NCBI RefSeq assembly: GCF_004168205.1 | Contig: NZ_RCYB01000109.1 | Coordinates: 1 to 6,137 of the forward strand | Length of the DNA stretch: 6,137 nucleotides | From: Catenibacterium sp. co_0103 | GTDB taxonomy: Bacteria > Bacillota_I > Bacilli_A > Erysipelotrichales > Coprobacillaceae | Reading direction: 5' to 3' | Part shown: positions 1 to 5,297 of the stretch, piece by piece | How positions within the stretch are numbered: the stretch's first letter is position 1 | How the letters are laid out: every line of letters starts with the position of its first letter | Made by a program: the position numbers and the translations under genes | The notes under the pieces: model-generated | What the model was told of the DNA's origin: nothing | Database searches by the model: none | What the model saw: only the letters and a program-made list of their open reading frames with translations

Positions 1-62
1 TTATGAATAGAATTCACAAAGGTTTTGGTTTAGTTGGTCGTGATCAATGGTTTCCAAATTAA
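1..62 (+). CDS. C-terminal end of a truncated, unrecognised CDS
   Basis: The frame that contains bases 3-62 is open to the left edge of the window and ends at TAA 60-62. It encodes the tail NRIHKGFGLVGRDQWFPN. The ATG at 3-5 could be an internal methionine or a start, but the ribosome binding region is outside the window, so the start cannot be judged. I do not recognise the tail. It is followed by about 117 bases without a gene before the secreted protein at 180. Whether it is a real gene end or chance is uncertain, because 20 codons is too short to show coding bias. Confidence 0.35.
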   Translation, partial: MNRIHKGFGLVGRDQWFPN

Positions 63-85
63 TAGATAACAACTAACCTTATCTA
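63..85. repeat. Short inverted repeat just after the first stop codon
   Basis: TAGATAA (63-69) is followed after 9 bases by its exact reverse complement TTATCTA (79-85). It starts right behind the stop codon of the truncated frame. The stem is all A/T except one pair, and no T-run follows, so it is a weak hairpin and not a convincing terminator. It could be an operator-like site or chance. Confidence 0.25.
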
Positions 86-109
86 CTGAAAACTTAATTT
101 ACAGGAAAT

Positions 110-130
110 AAGAATTTACACAAGATTCTT
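110..130. repeat. Weak inverted repeat upstream of the secreted-protein gene
   Basis: AAGAAT (110-115) pairs with ATTCTT (125-130). A G-T and one more T-A pair can extend the stem inward, leaving a five-base loop. No T-run follows. It lies in the 117-base gap before the gene at 180, where I could not identify a convincing sigma-A promoter, so it may be a regulatory site or chance. Confidence 0.2.
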
Positions 131-179
131 GAGACTATCTGATGTTCAAGCAAAATCATATATAATAAGGAGTCTGTAA

Positions 180-797
180 ATGCAAAAATTATATTTCAAA
201 TCATTTATCATCGCTTTTATCGTATTTATTTTTGGGGTTAATTCTTTGTCAAATGTAGATGCTATATCCAAAAATAATCCATCAAATTTAGATAATCAAG
301 TTGTGTATGTTAATGGTTCACATTATAGTGTTTCTGTTGATCATAAAGGTATCAATACAATTTCATCAGTAACTGATGAAAAAGGTACAACCACTATGGC
401 TATCTTTGATAAAGAAACAAATAAACTAACTATCAACGGAAATGAAATTCAAATAGAAGAATATAAAAATTCTATAACAAGTTTTTCAAGAGCTAGTAAT
501 AAAGTGCTAAAAAGAAAAACGTATACTATTCCTGGCAGTGCAACATCTACAGCTGCTGCCTTGATAGCTGGTTTAGCAGCCATTAGTAACTTTCCATTTG
601 CTGCGGCTGTAGTAAGTGCCTTTATTTCTGGTAGTTTATGGGGAAAATCTATTAAAATCATCATTACCGACTATCGTTCTGGTTCTAGGTACAAATCAGG
701 ATCTCATAAAGGGAAATACAAATATTGGACTAATGTTTTAGTGAAATGTGGAAGTGCCACTATTTTGAATCAAAATCATTCTGTATGTTATAAATAA
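180..797 (+). CDS. Secreted Gly/Ala-rich protein, candidate bacteriocin-like
   Basis: This 205-aa protein is not clearly recognised. A Sec signal peptide is evident: positively charged start, hydrophobic core at about residues 8-20, and a V-D-A cleavage motif ending at residue 28. The mature N-terminal half (about 40-95) is polar and looks beta-rich. Residues 121-154 form a hydrophobic Ala/Gly/Ser-rich stretch, followed by a basic tail (156-182) and two cysteines, C190 and C203, the only ones in the protein, which could form a disulfide. Start choice is well supported: AAGGAG at 167-172, seven bases before ATG. The next gene, a small membrane protein, begins 10 bases downstream, so the two are probably cotranscribed. 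Secretion, an amphipathic or pore-like segment, a cationic end and a small membrane partner resemble large unmodified bacteriocins (geobacillin-26-like layout), but this is inference from layout and not a domain match. All 19 lysines use AAA, unlike the core genes. A surface or host-interaction protein is an alternative. Confidence 0.85.
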   Translation: MQKLYFKSFIIAFIVFIFGVNSLSNVDAISKNNPSNLDNQVVYVNGSHYSVSVDHKGINTISSVTDEKGTTTMAIFDKETNKLTINGNEIQIEEYKNSITSFSRASNKVLKRKTYTIPGSATSTAAALIAGLAAISNFPFAAAVVSAFISGSLWGKSIKIIITDYRSGSRYKSGSHKGKYKYWTNVLVKCGSATILNQNHSVCYK

Positions 798-807
798 GGG
801 GATATTT

Positions 808-1104
808 ATGTTGAAAAAATATCTAAGAAAAAGAAATTATCCATTTGTAGTATTTTTTGCTTTACCAGAAAATTGTTTGGATTTACTAACTTTTATTCTT
901 TTTGCAGTATATTGCATATTAAAATATATTTTCGTATTACCACCATGGTGTGATTTATTCATTGTGATTATATTTTCTATATTTACTTTGATTTTTAAAC
1001 GATATAATGTAGATAACCAATATAGATATTCTATCAAACATTCAATGAGTTTTTCGATATTTTTTGGCATTTGGTTTTTATTGGAAATATTATCCTTAGT
1101 TTGA
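808..1104 (+). CDS. Small three-TM membrane protein, candidate immunity protein
   Basis: This 98-aa hydrophobic protein belongs to no family I recognise. A basic N-terminus (KKYLRKR, residues 3-9) precedes a hydrophobic stretch. Membrane segments are likely at about 25-44, 48-63 and 80-97, with a polar, charged loop (64-78) between the last two. Its ribosome binding site AAGGGGA (796-802) overlaps the stop codon of the secreted-protein gene, with a 10-base gap, which indicates an operon and coupled expression. A small multi-spanning membrane protein directly behind a secreted, possibly membrane-active protein is the usual arrangement of bacteriocin immunity genes. That role is inferred from position only. 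The reading frame ends in three consecutive in-frame stops, TGA TAA TAG (1102-1110). All six lysines use AAA, as in the gene before it. It could instead be an export or anchoring helper. Confidence 0.75.
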   Translation: MLKKYLRKRNYPFVVFFALPENCLDLLTFILFAVYCILKYIFVLPPWCDLFIVIIFSIFTLIFKRYNVDNQYRYSIKHSMSFSIFFGIWFLLEILSLV

Positions 1105-1149
1105 TAATAGAATATTTAAAATTTAAACGTATATAAGGCAATCAATAAA

Positions 1150-1169
1150 ATGATTCTTTAAAGAATCAT
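1150..1169. repeat. Perfect 20-bp palindrome
   Basis: ATGATTCTTTAAAGAATCAT is its own reverse complement over all 20 bases, so it can form a hairpin in either strand's transcript or bind a dimeric protein. On the + strand no T-run follows. On the - strand the sequence after the stem reads TTTTATTGATT, only a modest T-tract. No minus-strand gene is visible to need a terminator. It sits 45 bases behind the secreted-protein module and about 60 bases before the SRP RNA promoter. The rest of 1105-1230 holds no gene that I can support. Confidence 0.5.
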
Positions 1170-1230
1170 AATAAAACAAGAATAACTCCCTCTTTACGAC
1201 GAATTACTCAGATGTAAAATCTCCTTTTTC

Positions 1231-1258
1231 TTGCATTTTATAATAATTATGTTATAAT
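1231..1258 (+). promoter_or_regulatory. Sigma-A promoter of the SRP RNA, extended -10
   Basis: A -35 element TTGCAT (1231-1236) is separated by 16 bases from a perfect -10 TATAAT (1253-1258). TG at 1250-1251 adds an extended -10 (TGTTATAAT). Transcription would begin about seven bases downstream, at 1265-1266, which is exactly where the closing stem of the SRP RNA begins. This match between the predicted start and the RNA end makes the call strong. Confidence 0.85.
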
Positions 1259-1264
1259 CAATTT

Positions 1265-1346
1265 TGCCATTACAATAAACATGTCTGAACCATGTCAGGA
1301 CCGGAAGGTAGCAGCATTAAGGGCCTCTGTTTGTGTGTAATGGCAC
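1265..1346 (+). ncRNA. ffs: Signal recognition particle RNA, small bacterial type
   Basis: This RNA binds Ffh and targets nascent membrane and secreted proteins to the SecYEG translocon through FtsY. The diagnostic apical domain is present: TGAACCATGTCAGG, then CC-GGAA-GG (1301-1308, a GGAA tetraloop), then TAGCAGCATTAAG, nearly the same as in other Bacillota. The ends close in a nine-pair stem, GCCATTACA (1266-1274) with TGTAATGGC (1336-1344), with one more possible T-A pair outside. Inside this, AAAC (1277-1280) can pair with GTTT (1329-1332). The RNA is about 80 nt, so it lacks the Alu domain of the roughly 270-nt Bacillus form, and the promoter position leaves no room for one. The gene is called ffs, or scr in Bacillus. 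It lies just upstream of tadA. Confidence 0.96.
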
Positions 1347-1353
1347 TTTTTTT
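1336..1353 (+). terminator. SRP RNA terminator formed by its own closing stem
   Basis: The 3' arm of the closing stem (1336-1344, paired with 1266-1274) is followed after two bases by seven T (1347-1353). The long-range stem plus T-run should release the RNA polymerase. The ribosome binding site of tadA begins only eight bases further on, so tadA must depend on readthrough or on a promoter I cannot see. Confidence 0.7.
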
Positions 1354-1373
1354 ATATAAAAAGGAGTCATAGG

Positions 1374-1817
1374 ATGAATGATGAAGAATATATGGCTGAA
1401 GCATTAAAAGAAGCAGAAATCGCAATGAGTGAAGATGAAGTACCTATTGGATGTATTATTGTCTATGAAGGACAAATCATTGCACGTACACATAATCAAA
1501 AGGAAACCTTAAAGAAGGCTACAGGACATGCTGAAATATTAGCTATTAATCAAGCAAGTGAGTATCTTGATTTATGGCATTTAGATGGCTGTACAATGTA
1601 TGTAACATTAGAACCATGTATGATGTGTACAGGGGCTATTATACAAAGTCGTATCAGTCGTTTAGTGATTGGTACGAATGTCAGTAGATGGCCAGGTTTT
1701 ATAGAGTTAATAGAGAATAACCCTGTAAATCATCATCCTGATGTACAACAGGGGATTTTAAAGGAACAGTGTGCTACAATAGTATCAGAGTTCTTTAAAC
1801 GTAAAAGGAGGAAGTAA
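1374..1817 (+). CDS. tadA: tRNA-specific adenosine deaminase TadA
   Basis: TadA deaminates adenosine 34 to inosine in the tRNA-Arg(ACG) anticodon, a Zn-dependent cytosolic reaction. The 147-aa protein has the cytidine-deaminase fold signatures: H52-A-E54, where E54 is the proton shuttle, and P81-C82-M-M-C85, which with H52 holds the zinc. N41 corresponds to the substrate-contacting Asn of the family. The C-terminal NHH..VQQGIL..(E)QC....FFK pattern is also typical. Length is close to the usual 150-170 aa. AAGGAG at 1361-1366 is seven bases before the ATG. The loop after the zinc motif (residues 101-107, TNVSRWP) differs from the usual G(A)xDPKxG pattern and is shorter, so the residue matching E. 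coli D108 is V103. Placement next to the SRP RNA and dnaX is the usual Bacillota locus, which favours TadA over another nucleoside deaminase. It ends three bases before the next gene, so the two are cotranscribed. Confidence 0.93.
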   Translation: MNDEEYMAEALKEAEIAMSEDEVPIGCIIVYEGQIIARTHNQKETLKKATGHAEILAINQASEYLDLWHLDGCTMYVTLEPCMMCTGAIIQSRISRLVIGTNVSRWPGFIELIENNPVNHHPDVQQGILKEQCATIVSEFFKRKRRK

Positions 1818-1820
1818 ATT

Positions 1821-2498
1821 ATGGATTCTTATTATAGTAATAAGATGAGTTATGGTGAGTTCTTTGGTTCAGTTATGAAATGGATGGCTATGGCTTTAGG
1901 AATCACTACAATCACTTCATTTCTATTCTCATTCTTACATCTTGAACTGATATTGGGTGCGTCTTATTTCATCTTTATGATTGTATGTTCGGTTATAGAA
2001 ATAGGATTAGTAATAATGCTAAGTAAAACAGTCAAAGATATGGCTATAGAGAAGGCTAAGACATATTATGTTGCTTATTCAGTAATTAATGGGATTGTGC
2101 TTTCTATGTGGTTGAATTATGTTGTACCAGGTGTAGCAGTACTTGCTTTTGCGGTGACAGCTGTTTATTTTGGTTTACTCTATACAGTGACACAGCATAC
2201 TAATAATAATTTCATTGGTATAGGAAAAGTCTGTTTAATGGCTTTACCAGTTCTTATGATTGCGTATATCTTATTGATCTTTATTTCGGCGCCAGGTCTT
2301 TATTATCTAGTCGTATTCCTTGATCTTGCAGTCTTTACTGGACTTACTCTTTATGATTTTAAGCATATCGAATATGCTTATGAAGTTGCACCACAGGAAG
2401 CATTAAAAGGTGTGGCATTGCTTTGTGCATTACAGCTCTATATGGATTTCATCAACATTTTTATTGATATATTGATGTTAGTAAGTGATAATAATTAA
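1821..2498 (+). CDS. Bax inhibitor-1/YccA-family membrane protein
   Basis: This 225-aa integral membrane protein has about seven hydrophobic segments, at roughly 22-38, 47-67, 82-102, 105-123, 136-155, 159-178 and 195-220. The family signature lies in the last two: LTLYDFKHI (D179) and QLYMDFINIFIDIL (D209). A similar aspartate pair in BsYetJ controls a pH-sensitive calcium leak, and the same kind of role is plausible here. In bacteria the family (UPF0005/TMBIM) is otherwise linked to membrane-protein quality control through FtsH in the case of YccA. The exact role here is unknown. AAAGGAGG (1804-1811) lies nine bases before the ATG, inside the end of tadA, so translation is tightly linked to that gene. 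The stop codon overlaps the stem of the terminator that follows. It is not a usual member of the tadA-dnaX block in Bacillus. Confidence 0.88.
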   Translation: MDSYYSNKMSYGEFFGSVMKWMAMALGITTITSFLFSFLHLELILGASYFIFMIVCSVIEIGLVIMLSKTVKDMAIEKAKTYYVAYSVINGIVLSMWLNYVVPGVAVLAFAVTAVYFGLLYTVTQHTNNNFIGIGKVCLMALPVLMIAYILLIFISAPGLYYLVVFLDLAVFTGLTLYDFKHIEYAYEVAPQEALKGVALLCALQLYMDFINIFIDILMLVSDNN

Positions 2499-2519
2499 GG
2501 TGCTAAGGCACCTTTTTTT
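2497..2519 (+). terminator. Intrinsic terminator before dnaX
   Basis: A six-pair stem AGGTGC (2498-2503) / GCACCT (2508-2513) with the tetraloop TAAG is followed by seven T (2513-2519). An extra A-T pair is possible at the base. The stem begins in the stop codon of the membrane-protein gene. dnaX begins only 29 bases after the T-run. Confidence 0.88.
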
Positions 2520-2532
2520 ATGTATAATAAGG

Positions 2533-2539
2533 AAAGGAG
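2533..2539 (+). promoter_or_regulatory. Ribosome binding site deciding the dnaX start
   Basis: AAAGGAG is followed by three possible starts in one frame: TTG 2540, ATG 2543 and ATG 2549. Only ATG 2549 has a normal spacing (nine bases); the others are zero and three bases away. It also gives the family's canonical N-terminus, MAYKSLYRTYRP. Confidence 0.8.
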
Positions 2540-2548
2540 TTGATGACT

Positions 2549-4345
2549 ATGGCATATAAATCATTATATAGAACATACCGTCCACAGACATTTAAAGATG
2601 TAGCTGGACAGGAAGCAATTATTACTACATTAAAGCATGCAATAGATGAAAAGAAGATTGCGCATGCATATTTATTTTGTGGTCCACGTGGAACAGGAAA
2701 GACAACTGTCGCAAAGCTATTAGCTAAGGCAGTTAATTGTACTGGTGATCCTAAACCATGTGGTGAATGTGAGAATTGTAAACAGATTGAAAATGGAACA
2801 CATCCAGATGTTATTGAAATAGATGCTGCCAGCAATAATGGGGTAGAAGAAGTAAGAAGTCTGATTGATAAGGTGAAATATGCACCGACACAGGGACAAT
2901 ATAAAGTCTATATCATCGATGAAGTACATATGATGTCACCTGGCGCTTTTAATGCATTATTAAAGACATTAGAAGAACCACCAGCACATGTCATCTTTAT
3001 TCTTGCGACAACAGAACCACATAAGATCTTACCTACTATTATTTCTAGATGTCAGAGATTTGATTTTACACGACTCACTGACCAGGAAATGGTACAAAGA
3101 ATGCAGTATGTCTTAAAAGAGGAAGGTAAGACATATGATGATGGATCCTTAGAATTAATTGCTAGACTTGCGAATGGTGGGATGAGAGATGCATTATCTA
3201 TCCTTGAACAATGTCTTGCCTATAATGATGATCATTTAAGCATTAACGATATTCATACTATTTATGGTATTGTATCCATGGATGATAAGACAAACTTATT
3301 GAAGGTTTTATTATCTAAGAATATGTCTGAATCTTTAAAGATATTAGATAAGATGGATAAGAGTGGTATCGATATTAAGAGATTAACATTTGATTTAATT
3401 GATATATTAAAAGACATAGTTATTTATAGGAATACAAAAGATACTTCTATTATGTCAGTCATGACACAAAAAGACTTAGAAAACATTGTGCCTTATATTT
3501 CAAGTGATGAATGTTTTAACTTTATTGATATATTGATGGATGCAAGTGAGAAGTACATCAGAGCGACTGATCCACATATTTATTTTGAACTTGCATTATT
3601 AAGATTATGTAATCAAGAACATGCAGCAAGTCAGAAGATAGAATATACACCTATTAAAGAAGAACCTGTAAAACCTGTAGAAGTAAAGAAGGTTGAAGTT
3701 AAAGAAGAACCAGTCGAAGAAATCATGGAAGAACCTGTCTTTGAATCAATTGAAGAAGAGATAGTTGAACCAGCTATTGAAAAGAAGGTTGAACAACCAG
3801 TACCTCAATTCAATTATGAAAAGCAAGAAGAACCAGAAACATATGCATCAGATGATAATATCGAAGTAGATCAAAGTGATATATTAAATATTCTTGTGCA
3901 GGCTGATCGTAAGATCTTAAATGAAGTTCAGGAGAAGTGGCCAGTGATTAGACGTTATATGGCTAATATGAATACAGCTAAAGCAGCAAGTATGTTATCT
4001 CAGGGTCGTCCAGCTGCAGCAAGTCGAGATGGTTTAATTATTGAGTTTGATTTAATGCCTGATGTGAATGCAGCTAACTATTATAAGAATTATAAACAGT
4101 TATCATCTTTAATTAAGGATGTATTAGGACATGAATATAAATTCATTGGTATGCAGCATGATGCATGGTTAGAGATGAGACAACATTATATTCAGCTTGC
4201 AAGAAGCAAACAGCTTCCTCAGGCGAGACCAATCACATTAAAACATATTGATGGATATGATTTAAAAAGAGTAGATTTGAATGACGCACAGAAGTATGCT
4301 TTAGATATGTTTGGTGAAGATATTGTAGAATTTAAGGAGGATTAA
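2549..4345 (+). CDS. dnaX: DNA polymerase III subunit tau/gamma, DnaX
   Basis: DnaX is the AAA+ motor of the clamp loader and holds the replicase together at the fork. Counting from ATG 2549 (598 aa), the Walker A motif GPRGTGKT is at 45-52, the four zinc cysteines are C64, C71, C74 and C77, Walker B VYIIDEVH is at 120-127, and SRC with arginine finger R167 is at 166-168. The sensor-2 segment GGMRDALS lies near 210-217. Domain III (about 225-360) is followed by a Glu/Pro/Val-rich linker (about 364-445) and a C-terminal tau-type domain (about 445-598). I found no slippery heptamer in the linker, so only the full-length form is predicted. The start at 2549 is decided by the AAAGGAG spacing. ebfC follows after two bases with AAGGAGG (4334-4340) inside the end of dnaX, and recR after that, so dnaX-ebfC-recR form one operon. 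A terminator sits just upstream. Confidence 0.98.
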   Translation: MAYKSLYRTYRPQTFKDVAGQEAIITTLKHAIDEKKIAHAYLFCGPRGTGKTTVAKLLAKAVNCTGDPKPCGECENCKQIENGTHPDVIEIDAASNNGVEEVRSLIDKVKYAPTQGQYKVYIIDEVHMMSPGAFNALLKTLEEPPAHVIFILATTEPHKILPTIISRCQRFDFTRLTDQEMVQRMQYVLKEEGKTYDDGSLELIARLANGGMRDALSILEQCLAYNDDHLSINDIHTIYGIVSMDDKTNLLKVLLSKNMSESLKILDKMDKSGIDIKRLTFDLIDILKDIVIYRNTKDTSIMSVMTQKDLENIVPYISSDECFNFIDILMDASEKYIRATDPHIYFELALLRLCNQEHAASQKIEYTPIKEEPVKPVEVKKVEVKEEPVEEIMEEPVFESIEEEIVEPAIEKKVEQPVPQFNYEKQEEPETYASDDNIEVDQSDILNILVQADRKILNEVQEKWPVIRRYMANMNTAKAASMLSQGRPAAASRDGLIIEFDLMPDVNAANYYKNYKQLSSLIKDVLGHEYKFIGMQHDAWLEMRQHYIQLARSKQLPQARPITLKHIDGYDLKRVDLNDAQKYALDMFGEDIVEFKED

Positions 4346-4347
4346 AA

Positions 4348-4650
4348 ATGGATTTCAATTCGCTTTTAGAAACCGCAAAGAAAATGGGTGAAACAGCCTC
4401 AAATCAACAAAAAGAATTAGAAAACAAGAGTTTTAGTTTTTCTTGTCAGAATAATTTGATAACAGGTAAAATCAATGGTAAGTATCAGATTACTGAATTA
4501 CATATCAGTCAGGATTTGATGGATGATAAAGATATGTTAGAAGACTTGATGATGATTGCGATTAATCAGGGAATCAGTCAGGTAGAAAAGGAGAAAGAAG
4601 ACAATATGAAATCCCTCACTGGTGGATTAGATTTATCTTCTTTTATGTAA
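4348..4650 (+). CDS. ebfC: YbaB/EbfC nucleoid-associated protein
   Basis: This 100-aa protein belongs to the YbaB/EbfC family, small dimeric DNA-binding proteins found between dnaX and recR in most bacteria (yaaK in Bacillus). The N-terminus (about 1-30) is a charged amphipathic helix. The middle (about 40-55, ITGKINGKYQITELHI) matches the family's beta strands with the conserved G and N-G turn. The protein ends in the hallmark LTGGL (90-94). AAGGAGG at 4334-4340 is seven bases before the ATG, and the frame starts two bases after the dnaX stop. recR begins one base after its own stop. The role as a nucleoid-associated protein is taken from the family. No unusual residue is evident. Confidence 0.94.
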   Translation: MDFNSLLETAKKMGETASNQQKELENKSFSFSCQNNLITGKINGKYQITELHISQDLMDDKDMLEDLMMIAINQGISQVEKEKEDNMKSLTGGLDLSSFM

Positions 4651-4651
4651 T

Positions 4652-5245
4652 ATGGAATATCCAAAGAGTTTTGAAGAGTTAATGACATGTTTTAAAATGT
4701 TGCCAGGCATTGGAAACAAAGGTGCTGAAAGAATGGCTTATGCGATTTATGATATGTCAGAAGAAGATGTAAAAAGATTCTCACAGGCACTGAGTTCATT
4801 TAAAGAAAATGTTCATACTTGTCCTATATGTGGAAATTTAAGTGAAGGTGATAAGTGTGAGATATGTGCCGATCACGAAAGAGATCAATCTACAATATGT
4901 GTTGTAGAATCTCCTAAGGATGTCTTTGCGATGGAAAAGATGAAAGAGTACCATGGCTTATATCATGTGTTAGGTGGTACAATTTCTATTATGGATGGCA
5001 AGACTATGGATGATTTGAACATCATGAGTTTATTTGATCGTATTACTCCTGATACAAAAGAAGTAATTATTGCGACAAATGCGACAAGAGAAGGGGAAAC
5101 AACTGCACTCTTCCTTGCAAAGCTATTAGATAAAAAAGGTATTAACACAACACGTATTGCGCATGGTTTACCAATTGGAAGTTCTCTTGACTATGCAGAC
5201 GAACTCACATTATTAAAATCATTTGAGGGTAGAAAGAAAGTTTAA
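4652..5245 (+). CDS. recR: Recombination mediator RecR
   Basis: RecR works with RecO (and RecF) to load RecA onto SSB-coated gaps in single-stranded DNA. All family parts are present in 197 aa: a helix-hairpin-helix LPGIGNKGAERMA (17-29), a four-cysteine zinc motif C57-P-I-C60...C69-E-I-C72, a Toprim domain with V85-E86-S-P-K and ATN(143)ATREGE(149), and the C-terminal ARGLP-like segment AHGLPIGSSLDYADELTL. Length is normal. The Toprim loop reads GGTISIMDGKTMDDL (108-122), where most RecR have SP and GIGP. No Shine-Dalgarno sequence lies near the ATG, and the gene starts one base after the ebfC stop (TAATATG), so translation probably depends on coupling to ebfC. A strong terminator follows. 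Confidence 0.96.
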   Translation: MEYPKSFEELMTCFKMLPGIGNKGAERMAYAIYDMSEEDVKRFSQALSSFKENVHTCPICGNLSEGDKCEICADHERDQSTICVVESPKDVFAMEKMKEYHGLYHVLGGTISIMDGKTMDDLNIMSLFDRITPDTKEVIIATNATREGETTALFLAKLLDKKGINTTRIAHGLPIGSSLDYADELTLLKSFEGRKKV

Positions 5246-5250
5246 GCAAG

Positions 5251-5280
5251 AGGGCTATAATGTATTTTTATAGCCCTTTT
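5251..5280 (+). terminator. Intrinsic terminator after recR
   Basis: A ten-pair stem AGGGCTATAA (5251-5260) / TTATAGCCCT (5268-5277), loop TGTATTT, is followed by a short T-run, TTTT (5277-5280), then ATATT. It lies six bases after the recR stop, so it marks the end of the dnaX-ebfC-recR operon, although the next gene begins only 17 bases later. Confidence 0.88.
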
Positions 5281-5297
5281 ATATTGAGGATAAGACA

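Noticed and set aside
161..166. Perfect TATAAT before the secreted-protein gene as a -10 box
   Set aside because: It directly abuts the AAGGAG at 167-172. Transcription would begin at about 173, behind the ribosome binding site, and no -35 lies at a suitable distance.
837..1070. Minus-strand open frame of 77 codons opposite the small membrane protein
   Set aside because: It has no ribosome binding site or recognisable sequence, and the + strand gene has an RBS coupled to its upstream neighbour and a sensible membrane topology.
1170..1230. Riboswitch or T-box-like leader before the SRP RNA
   Set aside because: No conserved T-box or riboswitch motif is visible, and the SRP promoter lies downstream, so this stretch is not in its transcript.
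1331..1358. TTGTGT plus TATATA as a tadA promoter inside the SRP RNA gene
   Set aside because: Spacing is acceptable, but the start would lie at about 1365, within the RBS, and both boxes are parts of the RNA stem and the T-run region.
2523..2528. TATAAT between the terminator and dnaX as a dnaX promoter
   Set aside because: Its start point would fall inside the AAAGGAG at 2533-2539, and the -35 region would lie in the terminator stem with no TTGACA-like sequence.
2518..2835. Minus-strand open frame of 105 codons opposite the start of dnaX
   Set aside because: It mirrors the highly conserved Walker A and zinc region of dnaX, has no recognisable domain and crosses the terminator. Shorter antisense frames opposite other genes were rejected for the same reason.
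3467..3473. CAAAAAG in dnaX as a programmed frameshift site for a gamma form
   Set aside because: It is read CAA AAA G.., not in the X XXY YYZ register, it lies in domain III before the linker, and there is no upstream Shine-Dalgarno-like stimulator.
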